From assembly GCA_039586035.1 (NCBI GenBank), contig JBDHLD010000002.1:62001-126000 (forward strand): a DNA stretch of 64,000 nucleotides. The letters run 5' to 3'. Origin of the DNA: JBDHHQ01 sp039586035. GTDB lineage: Bacteria; Gemmatimonadota; Gemmatimonadetes; Longimicrobiales; Gaopeijiaceae. The position numbers and the translations under genes are program-made. Numbering within the stretch: the stretch's first letter is position 1; each line of letters starts with the position of its first letter. Below the pieces are notes generated by a model. It was not told where the DNA came from. It was given only the letters and a program-made list of their open reading frames with translations, and did no database searches. Below, piece after piece: positions 36,469 to 44,544 of this stretch.

Positions 36469-36972
36469 ATGGACCGCATCCTCGACCTCGCCGCCACCAC
36501 CCTGGCTCGGAACCCCGCACCGGCGCTGCCGCTGGAGGAGCTCTTCCGCCTGCTCAAGGACGACGCACCGGGCGTCGCTCTCTCGGTTCAGTCGCTTCTG
36601 GCGGTGCTGAGCCGGTCTCCCGAGCGCTTTCGTGTCGTCCGTGCGGCCCCCGGGTGGCGGCGCCTGCTAGGGACAATGAATCAGGTGGCGGGCGGGCAAG
36701 AGCGGCCGTCCCTACCCGCTCGGCACGCGCCCATCGAAGCGCTCGCCGTGGCATACGCCGGTCCGTGGATCATCGGATTCGAGGCGGGCGTGGACGCCGG
36801 CCGATCGCCGCCCCGTCCCCTGCGGACGCTTCGGGCAACCGTGGCCTATCTCGGCCGGCGGCTGGACGGGGATTCCGCCGTCGCTCTGGCGCGGTGGCTC
36901 GGGCTGCTTGCCGAGAACGGACGCCTGCGAGACCGGCTCGATGTCGCCGGGACGGAACCCGCTTGGTCATGA
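36469..36972 (+). CDS. Unknown protein with winged-helix-like N-terminus
   Basis: A 167-residue product on the plus strand, one of only two genes in that orientation. Residues 2-65 (ILDLAATTLARNPAPALPLEELFRLLKDD...LLAVLSRSPERFRVVRAAPGW) read like a small winged helix, similar in layout to the N-terminal domain of the exonuclease at 20463-21299. The rest is Ala/Arg-rich helix. The ATG at 36469 has GGAG six bases upstream and is better than the ATG at 36436. Its 3' end overlaps the convergent prmA by six bases. It is probably real; a DNA-binding role is only a suggestion. Confidence 0.6.
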   Translation: MDRILDLAATTLARNPAPALPLEELFRLLKDDAPGVALSVQSLLAVLSRSPERFRVVRAAPGWRRLLGTMNQVAGGQERPSLPARHAPIEALAVAYAGPWIIGFEAGVDAGRSPPRPLRTLRATVAYLGRRLDGDSAVALARWLGLLAENGRLRDRLDVAGTEPAWS

Positions 36973-37848
36973 CCCCCGCCCGGCCCGGAATGCGCCCGTC
37001 CACCACTCGCCGTCCCGGTCCTCGTCCTCCAGCAGCGCTCCGGCGTCGCCCCCCCTTCCCGCCGCCGTGACGACGTCGTCACGTTCGTCGGCCAAGATGC
37101 CTGAGACAATCAGCCATCCGCCGGATCGGGTGACCCCGGCCAGGTGGGCCAGAATGGGTAGAATCAGGTGCGTCTCCAGGTTGGCGACGACCCCGTCGAA
37201 GGGTTCCAGCGTGTCGAGCCACGAGGCGGTGACCCTGCGCTCCAACACGTGCAGGGTCTCGGCGACGCCGTTGACCACGGCGTTGTCCCGTGCGGCCTCG
37301 CACGCCAGCGGGTCGGAGTCGACAGCCAGAACCGCGTGCGCTCCGAGCAACGCCGCCGCGATCGAGAGGATCCCGGAGCCGCAGCCCACGTCCAACACAC
37401 GGTCTCCCGCGGATACCCGCTCGTCCAGCAGTCGCAGACACCCGCGCGTCGTGCCGTGCTCCGCGGTGCCGAAGGCCATGCCGGGGTCCAGCTGGATCAC
37501 CACGTCTCCGAGGTGTACCTCGGGAGTCAGCCAACTGGGGTGCACGACGATCCGGTCGGTGATGCGGCGCGTCGAGAGGCCGTGGCGCCAGAACGTCTCC
37601 CAGTCTTCCTGGAGCTGCCAGGCCCAGCTCGGTCGGATGCCCGACAGCCCCGTCCACGCCTTCAGGCGCCGACCCGCCTCCTCCACGAACGCCTCTGGGT
37701 CCTCAGGGGGCTCGAGGTAGGTGGTGAGGGTGCCCTGCTTCTCCTCGACGCCTCTGCCGCCCAGGGACATCAGGGCGGCGGCCATCAGGTCCGGATCTCC
37801 GCCGGGCGGGAGCCGGACCGAGAGGGCCAGCCAGCGCTCGGGACTCAG
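36967..37848 (-). CDS. prmA: Ribosomal protein L11 methyltransferase
   Basis: Methylates ribosomal protein L11. The SAM domain has LDPGMAFGTAEHGTTRGCLRLLDE, VLDVGCGSGILSIAAALLGA and VVANLETHLILPILAHL. The first ATG (37785) would begin inside the L11-recognition domain, since the preceding 21 codons (ERWLALSVRLPPGGDPDLMAAALMS) match the family N-terminus. No ATG, GTG or TTG exists in those codons or in the preceding stretch of dnaJ that I checked. A CTG at 37848 overlapping the dnaJ stop as CTGA is therefore the likely start, giving 293 residues. dnaJ-prmA order is common. Confidence 0.92.
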   Translation of the reverse strand: MSPERWLALSVRLPPGGDPDLMAAALMSLGGRGVEEKQGTLTTYLEPPEDPEAFVEEAGRRLKAWTGLSGIRPSWAWQLQEDWETFWRHGLSTRRITDRIVVHPSWLTPEVHLGDVVIQLDPGMAFGTAEHGTTRGCLRLLDERVSAGDRVLDVGCGSGILSIAAALLGAHAVLAVDSDPLACEAARDNAVVNGVAETLHVLERRVTASWLDTLEPFDGVVANLETHLILPILAHLAGVTRSGGWLIVSGILADERDDVVTAAGRGGDAGALLEDEDRDGEWWTGAFRAGRGS

Positions 37849-38999
37849 GTGAGGGCTTCCTTGACCCGCTCCCAGAAGCCCTTCGACTGGGTGTGCTCGA
37901 TCCGCTCGGGCGCGGGAGACTCGATCTCCCGCATCTTGTGAAGGAGCTCTTCCTGCTCGGCCGAGAGGCGATCTGGCGTCCAGACCGCCACGCGAACGAG
38001 TTGGTCGCCTACGCCTCGACCGTTGAGCTGCGGCAGTCCCCGACCCTTCAGTCGCAGCAGCTCCCCGCTCTGGACCCCTGCCGGGATCGTGAGCCGCACC
38101 TTACCGCCGACCGTGGGCACCTCGACCTGATCGCCGAGGGCCGCCTGAGCGAAGGTCACGGGAAGCTCGAACACCAGCGTCGCCCCGTCGCGGACGAATC
38201 TGGGGTCGTCCTGCACCTCGAGGAGCACGATCACGTCGCCCCGAGGACCTCCGTGTGCCCCGAGGCTGCCCTGCCCTTTCAGGGTGATGAAGTTCTCGGA
38301 CGTGACGCCCGCGGGCACCTCGACCTCGACTTCCCGCTCGGCTCGAACCCGCCCGTCACCGTGGCAGGTATTGCATGGCTGGTCGATGACCCGGCCCTCG
38401 CCGCGACAGGTCCTGCAGGGCGCCACCGTCACGAACTGGCCAAAGACGGAGCGTTGGATCTGGCGCTCTTCCCCGCTTCCCTGACACGTACCACACGTCA
38501 CGGGCTGTGTGCCCGGCTCTGCCCCGGAGCCTCCGCAGCGGTCGCAGGCGTCGAGCACGGCCACGCGGATGCGCTTGGTGACGCCCGTCGCGACCTCCTG
38601 CAGGGTGATCGGCAGTCGGACCCGGAGGGTCTGGCCCTTGCGCGCCCTTCGTCCCCCGCCTCGCCGCCGCTGCCCGAAAATCTCCTCGAACGCTCCGAAT
38701 CCACCGAAGTCCCGCATGAAGACCTCGATGGCGTCGGAGAAGTCGAAGCCGCCGAACCCAGCCCCACCGGCACCGCCTCGCTTCAGTCCCTGCTCGCCAT
38801 AGCGATCGTAGACCGCCCGCCGATCCCCGTCCCGCAGCACCTCGTAGGCTTCCGTCACCTCCTTGAAGCGCTCCTCCGCCTCCTTCGAACCGTCGTTGCG
38901 GTCCGGATGGTACTTCAAGGCGAGCTTGCGGTACGCCTTCTTTATCTCCTCGGTGTCCGCGGTGCGTGAAACACCCAGGAGCTCGTAGTAGTCGGCCAT
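37845..38999 (-). CDS. dnaJ: Chaperone DnaJ
   Basis: A 384-residue type I Hsp40. The J domain (YELLGVSRTADTEEIKKAYRKLALKYHPDRN) carries HPD, followed by a Gly/Phe-rich linker (GGAGGAGFGGFDF), four CxxCxGxG zinc repeats (CDRCGGSG, CGTCQGSG, CRTCRGEG, CNTCHGDG) and two substrate-binding C-terminal domains. It stimulates the ATPase of DnaK. GAGG stands just before the ATG. hrcA is upstream; grpE and dnaK are absent from the window. Confidence 0.97.
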   Translation of the reverse strand: MADYYELLGVSRTADTEEIKKAYRKLALKYHPDRNDGSKEAEERFKEVTEAYEVLRDGDRRAVYDRYGEQGLKRGGAGGAGFGGFDFSDAIEVFMRDFGGFGAFEEIFGQRRRGGGRRARKGQTLRVRLPITLQEVATGVTKRIRVAVLDACDRCGGSGAEPGTQPVTCGTCQGSGEERQIQRSVFGQFVTVAPCRTCRGEGRVIDQPCNTCHGDGRVRAEREVEVEVPAGVTSENFITLKGQGSLGAHGGPRGDVIVLLEVQDDPRFVRDGATLVFELPVTFAQAALGDQVEVPTVGGKVRLTIPAGVQSGELLRLKGRGLPQLNGRGVGDQLVRVAVWTPDRLSAEQEELLHKMREIESPAPERIEHTQSKGFWERVKEALT

Positions 39000-39090
39000 G
39001 CCTCAGGGGTTGTACCGCCCGGAACGCGCCCTCCGCGCGCCCCGGGCCGGTGTCATTCGCGTGTGACCCGCCTCTCGCGAGGCTCGGCCG

Positions 39091-39116
39091 CCCTCCCCGT
39101 ACCTCGGAGGGGAGGG
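39091..39116 (-). terminator. Hairpin between hrcA and dnaJ
   Basis: An 8-bp stem (CCCTCCCC/GGGGAGGG) with a 10-base loop, eight bases past the hrcA stop. There is no T-run, so it may only attenuate transcription into dnaJ or stabilise the hrcA transcript. Confidence 0.4.
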
Positions 39117-39123
39117 TGGTGTT

Positions 39124-40197
39124 TCACTTGAGGATCGTACTCACCAGCGAGGAAGTGTAATCCACGATGGCGATCACCTTCTCGTAGGGCATGCGGGTGG
39201 GTCCGATGACACCGATGACGCCTTTGAGCCCCCCCACGTGGTACTCGGACGTCACGAGCGTGAAGTCGGACAGCTCGACGGCCGCGTTCTCTTCGCCGAT
39301 CGTGATCTTGATGCCGTCTCCGTGTTCCCTTTCCTCCAGGACGTCGGCCAGCAGATCCCGTCGTTCCGTCAGCTCGATCAACCCCTTGAGCTGCTCCCCC
39401 GTGGTGAACTCCGGCTGGCTGGCCAAGACGCTTGCCTGACCCAGGTGTACCTCGGGCGGGTCTACGTCGGGACCCTTGAACAGCTCCGTGCCGGACTGCA
39501 TGAAGATGTTGATGAGCTCGGCTGCCGCCGCGCTGTCCGGCGCGGCGTCTCTCAAGCGGGCCGGCAAGGAGTCCCGAATCTCCTTCAGGCTCAATCCCAC
39601 CAGCCGTTCGTTGAGGATGCGCGTCACGTTGACCAGGGTGTCCGACGGTACGGCCCCCGGCAAATCCACGTACACGGTTCGGATCAGGCCTGATCGGATG
39701 GTCGCGATGAGCAGCACCTTGTCCGACGAGAGCTGACTCAGGTCCAGGCGCTCCAGGACTGCATCGTGGAGGCGCGGCGCCACGGCCACGCCCAACTCCA
39801 ACGAGAGCAGGCTCAGGGCCCTGGTGGCCCGGCGCACCAGCTGCCCGACCGCGGAACTCACGACGTCCTCCTCCAAGGCGTTGGCGAGCTGGCTCTGCTC
39901 CCTGGCGGTCAACCTCTTGGGCTCGATCAGACGATCCACGAAGAAGCGGTACGCGAGATCCGTGGGAATGCGGCCGGCCGACGTATGGGGATGGAAGAGA
40001 TATCCCTTCTCTTCCAGGTCGCTCATGGTGTTCCGCACGGTGGCCGGCGATACGCCCAGGTCGTATTGCCGGGCTACCGTACGGCTGCCCGCCGGCTCCG
40101 CGGTGTCCACATAGATGCGCACGACCGCTTCCAGGACCTGCCGCTCCCGTTCGGAGAGGTCCTGCCCATACCGCTGAACCTGTAGATGTTCCGCCAT
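39124..40197 (-). CDS. hrcA: Heat-inducible transcription repressor HrcA
   Basis: A 357-residue repressor of class I heat-shock genes. The winged helix (LSERERQVLEAVVRIYVDTAEPAGSRTVARQYDLGVSPATVRNTMSDLEEKGYLFHPHTSAGRIPTD split over residues 14-80) is highly typical; a GAF-like dimerisation domain follows, with ENAAVELSDFTLVTSEYHVGGLKGVIGVIGPTRMPYEKVIAIVDY near the end. HrcA binds CIRCE elements; I see none before hrcA or dnaJ here. The ATG at 40197 has no strong ribosome site. The frame stays open upstream into hemW without homology. Confidence 0.95.
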   Translation of the reverse strand: MAEHLQVQRYGQDLSERERQVLEAVVRIYVDTAEPAGSRTVARQYDLGVSPATVRNTMSDLEEKGYLFHPHTSAGRIPTDLAYRFFVDRLIEPKRLTAREQSQLANALEEDVVSSAVGQLVRRATRALSLLSLELGVAVAPRLHDAVLERLDLSQLSSDKVLLIATIRSGLIRTVYVDLPGAVPSDTLVNVTRILNERLVGLSLKEIRDSLPARLRDAAPDSAAAAELINIFMQSGTELFKGPDVDPPEVHLGQASVLASQPEFTTGEQLKGLIELTERRDLLADVLEEREHGDGIKITIGEENAAVELSDFTLVTSEYHVGGLKGVIGVIGPTRMPYEKVIAIVDYTSSLVSTILK

Positions 40198-40232
40198 AAC
40201 CCAAGAAAGATCCCGGAACGCGCGCCCTGTCG

Positions 40233-41522
40233 TCAATCCCGGTGCGCGCGTCCCAGCTCGACATGTCGGCCCGGGAGGCCCTGCGACTCCTCGGCCTCCG
40301 GGCCCCCGGATTTCACCCCCAGCCCGTCCGTCTCGTCCATCGCGACGGCGAGGCGGTCCAACAGCAACCAACCCTGGGCGGTGAGCTGTACCCGGGACGG
40401 ATGCGGCCGAGCCAGACCTTCTCGGACCCACCTCTGCCACAGCTCGCGGCCCGGCGCCCCCAAGCAGCCCGCGTCCAATCCTCCCGCGGTGCGAAGGCCG
40501 AGCCAGACTCGCTCCAGGCGCACAGCGTCCGGTGACAGCTCCTCCCGGTCTTCGACCGGCAGCATCCCTCCCAGGGCACTGGCTTGATAATCTGCCCAGT
40601 CGCGGAGGTTCCATTGCCGGACTGGGCTCTGGTAGCTATGTGCGCCATTCCCCAGCCCCAGGTAGGGCGCATCTATCCAATAGGCCGTGTTGTGGCGAGA
40701 CCGGAAGCCGGGCAGCGCGAAATTGGACACCTCGTAGTGCTCGTACCCCGCTGCGGTGAGCCGCTCCGCCGCCTCGAGGTACTCTTCCCTGTATTGCCCC
40801 TCGTCCGCCACTGCCTCCCGCTTCTCCGCCACGGCCCGGCCCAGGGGAGTGCGCGCTTCGACGGTGAGCCCATATAGGCTCACGTGAGGAGGCTCCAGCG
40901 CTACGGCTCTATCCAGCTCCGCGGACCAGTCGCGCCGTAGGCCCGGCGGGAGGCCGAACATCAGGTCGATGCTCACGTTGGTGATGCCCACGGAACGGGC
41001 GACAGCCAGCGCTTCCTCCGCACCCTTCGCGCCGTGGAGACGCCCCATCCATGCCAGCGCCTTCGCCTCGAAGCTCTGTACGCCGAGGCTGAGGCGATTC
41101 ACCCCGGCGCGGGCCCACTCTCGGCCCACGGCGCCCATGAAGCTCTCGGGGTTCGCCTCGGCGGTCCATTCCAGCACCGGGGAAGTCAGGCGTCGCGGAT
41201 CCAGCAGTCGCACCAGGGCGTGCATGGCGTCGGGACCCAACAGGGAGGGCGTACCGCCACCGACGTAGAGCGACTCGAGGGACTCGGCCACGGGGAAGAG
41301 CCCTTCCCGCTCCACCGCTGCCCACTCCGCTGCCAGCGCCTCGATCCAGGGCGCCAGTCGCGGCGCGCGCTCTACCGTCACGGCGAAGTCGCAGTACGGG
41401 CACCGGCGTGCGCAGAAGGGTGCGTGCACGTAGATCGAGCGCACCGGCCGGGCGTGCCCGACGCGGCCGACGGCGCCCTCGGCGACGGATGCCGGACCGC
41501 GGCCCGGGCGCGGATCGGTCAC
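40233..41522 (-). CDS. hemW: Heme chaperone HemW (radical SAM, HemN-like)
   Basis: A 429-residue radical SAM protein. The cluster motif is FCARRCPYCDF, followed by YVGGGTPSLL, TAEANPES, RLSLGVQSFEAKALAWMGRLH and NVSIDLMFGLPPG. The C-terminal HemN domain has HYEVSNFALPGFRSRHNTAYW and YLGLGNGAHSY. HemW rather than the oxygen-independent coproporphyrinogen oxidase HemN is inferred from the short N-terminus and the CxxxCxYC spacing with no further cysteine. The GTG start overlaps the dprA stop (GTGA). The C-terminal 30 residues are charged and less typical. Confidence 0.93.
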   Translation of the reverse strand: MTDPRPGRGPASVAEGAVGRVGHARPVRSIYVHAPFCARRCPYCDFAVTVERAPRLAPWIEALAAEWAAVEREGLFPVAESLESLYVGGGTPSLLGPDAMHALVRLLDPRRLTSPVLEWTAEANPESFMGAVGREWARAGVNRLSLGVQSFEAKALAWMGRLHGAKGAEEALAVARSVGITNVSIDLMFGLPPGLRRDWSAELDRAVALEPPHVSLYGLTVEARTPLGRAVAEKREAVADEGQYREEYLEAAERLTAAGYEHYEVSNFALPGFRSRHNTAYWIDAPYLGLGNGAHSYQSPVRQWNLRDWADYQASALGGMLPVEDREELSPDAVRLERVWLGLRTAGGLDAGCLGAPGRELWQRWVREGLARPHPSRVQLTAQGWLLLDRLAVAMDETDGLGVKSGGPEAEESQGLPGRHVELGRAHRD

Positions 41523-42655
41523 GATACGCCGGGAGCGGGACGGGCGAAGCGCATGCCGGGACGCTGCACGGCCAGCCCCTCGAGCTCGAGGGCCGAGAGC
41601 AACGCGAGTGCGCGCTCCACCTGGACGCCCGCCCGGTCGGCGACCTGGTCCACGTGGGTGGGCCGCTCGGTGAGGGCCGTCCAGAGCCCGGCGGCCTCCG
41701 CTCCGAGGTGGCGCGGGGTAGCGCCCCCGGGGCCGGTCGCGGGGTCCGGTGGATCCACGCCGAGCTCCTCCAGGAGCTGTGCGGGCTCCACCAAAATGCG
41801 GGCGCCCTCCCGAATCAGGCCGTTGGTGCCCCGGCTCTGGCGGCTCTCCACCGAGCCGGGCACCGCAAACACCTCCCGCCCGAGGTCTAGGGCGTGGTCC
41901 ACCGTGATGAGGGCCCCGCTGCGCTCGGCGGCTTCCACCACCACAACGGCTCTGGCCAGGGCTGCCATGATCCGGTTGCGCTTGGGAAAGTGGTGGGGCC
42001 TCGGCGGATCTCCCGGGAGGAACTCCGAAAGGACGAGACCCCGATCGCGGATGGCCCGGTAGAGGCGGGCGTTCGTCTTTGGCGACGGTCGGTCGGCGCC
42101 GCCCCCCAGAACCGCGATCGTGTCGCCCCCGGCGACCAACGCGCCCCGGTGGGCCGCCGCGTCGATGCCCAGGGCCATGCCGCTGACGACCGTAACCCCA
42201 GCCCGCGCGACGTGGTCCGCCACTCGCGCCGCCGTCCGACGGCCGGCTTCGGTGGCCCTGCGCGCGCCCACGATCGCGACGGACGGACGATGGAGCAGCT
42301 CGACCCGACCGGCGGTGAAGAGGAGGGCCGGAGGATCGTGCAGCGCGTCGAGGCCGAGGGGAAAGCCTCGGTCGTGCATCGTGAGCACCCCCAGCCGGGC
42401 CTGGTCCATCCGGCGGATCGCCTCGGCCGCGCGGCAGCGCCGCTCGGGAGCCCCCCGGCTCCTGGCGGCCGCCGAACCCGCGATCGTGGCGAAGCCGGCG
42501 GATGGGGCGGAGAGGGCTGCCTGGGCGGTGCCGTAGCGCTCCACCAGTCGCCGCACCGTCCGGTCACCCACGCCCTCGAGCGCTTTTAGCACCAGCAGTG
42601 CCATCAGCTCCGGCCTGGGGGTGGGCTCGTCCGCCGGCCAGCCACGAGGCTTCAC
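41519..42655 (-). CDS. dprA: DNA-processing protein DprA
   Basis: Binds incoming single-stranded DNA and loads RecA during transformation. The 378 residues show a helix-hairpin N-terminal domain (LEGVGDRTVRRLVERYG), the Rossmann-like core (SVAIVGARRATEAGRRTAARV, VVSGMALGIDAAAHRGAL, TIAVLGGGADRPSPKTNARLY, SEFLPGDPPRPHHFPKRNRIMAALA, GREVFAVPGSV, GTNGLIREGARIL) and a C-terminal winged helix (TALTERPTHVDQVADRAGVQVERALALLSALELEGL). A GTG at 42655 with GGAG six bases upstream overlaps the obgE stop; an ATG at 42667 is possible. Confidence 0.94.
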   Translation of the reverse strand: MKPRGWPADEPTPRPELMALLVLKALEGVGDRTVRRLVERYGTAQAALSAPSAGFATIAGSAAARSRGAPERRCRAAEAIRRMDQARLGVLTMHDRGFPLGLDALHDPPALLFTAGRVELLHRPSVAIVGARRATEAGRRTAARVADHVARAGVTVVSGMALGIDAAAHRGALVAGGDTIAVLGGGADRPSPKTNARLYRAIRDRGLVLSEFLPGDPPRPHHFPKRNRIMAALARAVVVVEAAERSGALITVDHALDLGREVFAVPGSVESRQSRGTNGLIREGARILVEPAQLLEELGVDPPDPATGPGGATPRHLGAEAAGLWTALTERPTHVDQVADRAGVQVERALALLSALELEGLAVQRPGMRFARPAPGVS

Positions 42656-43680
42656 GGCGGGCTCCATCCCTGGCCAGAAGGCTCCTCCTCCTGCGTCTCG
42701 GTCTCTTCCTGGACCCGGAGCCACAGTGCCTCCAGCAGCTCCGTGAGCCCCGCCCGGGTGGCGGAGGATATGGCGAACGCCCCCCACGCCGTAGGCGCGG
42801 CCAAGACCGGCAAAGGATCGCCAGGCGCAACGAGATCGGACTTGGAGAGCACCAGGCAGTGAGGCCGCTCAGCCAACGCGGGGGAGTAGCTGCGTAGCTC
42901 GTCGAGGAGCAGGTCATACTCGGCTTGCGGGTCCGGCGAATCCACGGGCACGAGGACGGCCAGGGTCCGAGTGCGCTCCACGTGCCGAAGGAACTGGAGG
43001 CCGAGCCCTTTGCCCTCGTGCGCACCCTCGATGATCCCGGGGATATCGGCGATGACGAAGGATCGGAAGTCGGAGAGTCCGACGACCCCGAGGTTGGGGG
43101 TCAGCGTCGTAAACGGGTAGTCGGCGATCTTCGGGTGGGCCCCGGAGACGGCCGCGAGAAGCGTGGACTTTCCGGCGTTGGGCTCACCGACCAGGCCCAC
43201 GTCGGCGATGAGCTTGACGACCAGCTCCACACGCCGCTCCTCGCCCTCCTCGCCCGGCTCCCAACGTCGGGGAGCCTGATGCGTCGCCGAGGCGAACCGG
43301 GCATTCCCCCGCCCTCCTCGGCCACCGTGGGCCACCACGAGGCGCGCCCCCGGCGCGAGCAGCTCGCCCAGCTCGACGCCGCTGTCCACGTCCCGGGCGA
43401 CGGTGCCCGGCGGCACACGCAGCTCCAGGTCCTCTCCGCCTCGGCCCGTCTTGTTCTTGCCCTCGCCGTGCTTGCCACGGGGCGCCTTGTAGTGACGGCG
43501 ATAGCTATAGTCCAAGAGGGTGGTGAGCTGCGGGTCCGCGACCAGGACGACGTCCCCACCCTTCCCCCCGTCACCGCCGGAAGGTCCGCCGCGCGGCACG
43601 CCCTTCTCCCGACGGAAGGCCTCCGCTCCCGAGCCCCCGGTGCCCGCTCTCACTTCGATGACCGCGCGGTCGACGAACAT
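42652..43680 (-). CDS. obgE: Obg-family GTPase
   Basis: A 342-residue ribosome-assembly and stress GTPase. The Gly-rich Obg fold fills residues 1-158 (GSGAEAFRREKGVPRGGPSGGDGGKGGDV). The G domain follows: G1 GEPNAGKS (165-172), FTTLTPNLG, G3 DIPGIIEGAHEGKGLG, G4 SKSD in place of the usual NKxD, and SSAT for G5. There is no C-terminal OCT domain, only a short acidic tail. rpmA and rplU, frequent neighbours, are not present. Confidence 0.97.
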   Translation of the reverse strand: MFVDRAVIEVRAGTGGSGAEAFRREKGVPRGGPSGGDGGKGGDVVLVADPQLTTLLDYSYRRHYKAPRGKHGEGKNKTGRGGEDLELRVPPGTVARDVDSGVELGELLAPGARLVVAHGGRGGRGNARFASATHQAPRRWEPGEEGEERRVELVVKLIADVGLVGEPNAGKSTLLAAVSGAHPKIADYPFTTLTPNLGVVGLSDFRSFVIADIPGIIEGAHEGKGLGLQFLRHVERTRTLAVLVPVDSPDPQAEYDLLLDELRSYSPALAERPHCLVLSKSDLVAPGDPLPVLAAPTAWGAFAISSATRAGLTELLEALWLRVQEETETQEEEPSGQGWSPP

Positions 43681-43692
43681 GGTCCTGCCCCT

Positions 43693-44313
43693 CTATCGCT
43701 TCCGGTCCCGCACCGTGCGCCAAACCTCCCGCGCCACCCCGGCCGCCGACTCGGTCCCGACGGAGCGGGCCTCCGCCAGCGTCGCGTCGATCCGCCCGGG
43801 CGTGGCGCCGGCGTGTAGCGCACCACGCAGGTGCGAGTAGAGCTGGCGCGGAGCGTCCAGCACCGCCAGCAGCGCCACGATACACAGCTCTCGCAGCTCC
43901 AGCGCCATCTCCGGTCGACCCAGCACCTTGCCGTATCCCTCCGTGATCATCCAGCGCTCCATGTGCGGGTGCAGGTTCCGGACATTGGCCTTGAGGCGCG
44001 CGTACTGCCCCGCGTACACGACCCGACACACCGCCTCGCCCCGGGCTTCCCACACCCCCGGGTCGTCGGGGACGGCGGGCGGCGCGCCACGGCCCGACAC
44101 CTGCCGCCAATCACGGAAGGCGTTGAGAGCCGCCGGATATCCCACGAACAGGTAGCTCTGCAGGAGCGCCTCCTCCACGTGCACGGGGTCTGCGTCCTCG
44201 GCAGCCGTTGCGAGCGCGGCGCGCACGGCCTCTGCCGAGCGGCTCGCCACGGCGGCGCTCAACCGCACCACCGCGCGCTCGGCCGTGTCGAGCTCGCCAG
44301 GGTCACCCTGCAT
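43693..44313 (-). CDS. Carboxymuconolactone-decarboxylase/AhpD-like protein
   Basis: A 206-residue all-helical protein. The C-terminal part LRELCIVALLAVLDAPRQLYSHLRGALHAGAT is the CMD/AhpD core helix pair, and an earlier half (VEEALLQSYLFVGYPAALNAFRDW) repeats the fold. The redox CxxC of AhpD is absent, so it is unlikely to be a peroxidase partner; a decarboxylase-like or unknown role is left. The ATG at 44313 gives the full fold. It lies 12 bases before obgE on the same strand. Confidence 0.68.
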   Translation of the reverse strand: MQGDPGELDTAERAVVRLSAAVASRSAEAVRAALATAAEDADPVHVEEALLQSYLFVGYPAALNAFRDWRQVSGRGAPPAVPDDPGVWEARGEAVCRVVYAGQYARLKANVRNLHPHMERWMITEGYGKVLGRPEMALELRELCIVALLAVLDAPRQLYSHLRGALHAGATPGRIDATLAEARSVGTESAAGVAREVWRTVRDRKR

Positions 44314-44459
44314 GGCGCTCAAGTTCTCGTACCCGGAGGCGGGGCACCGGACGCCCTCGGGGCTCTCTGGGAAACTGGGGAAACGCTGCGACCCATCGAA
44401 TGGCGGCGTGGGACGCCAGGCGAGCGGCCGGGCTCCTCGCCGGTGCGGTGGAAGCGAAG

Positions 44460-44491
44460 GCGCCGCCCCCCGGAGTCGGCGAGGGCGGCGC
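44460..44491 (-). terminator. Hairpin after the processing-protease gene
   Basis: A 9-bp perfect stem (GCGCCGCCC/GGGCGGCGC) with a 14-base loop, about 55 bases past the protease stop codon and upstream of the CMD-like gene. There is no T-run. The rest of the 231-base gap holds no gene. Confidence 0.4.
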
Positions 44492-44544
44492 ATGCGGCGA
44501 CGAGCGATAGGGGAGGCGCGCCCCCGGCTTCGGGTGGCGTGACG

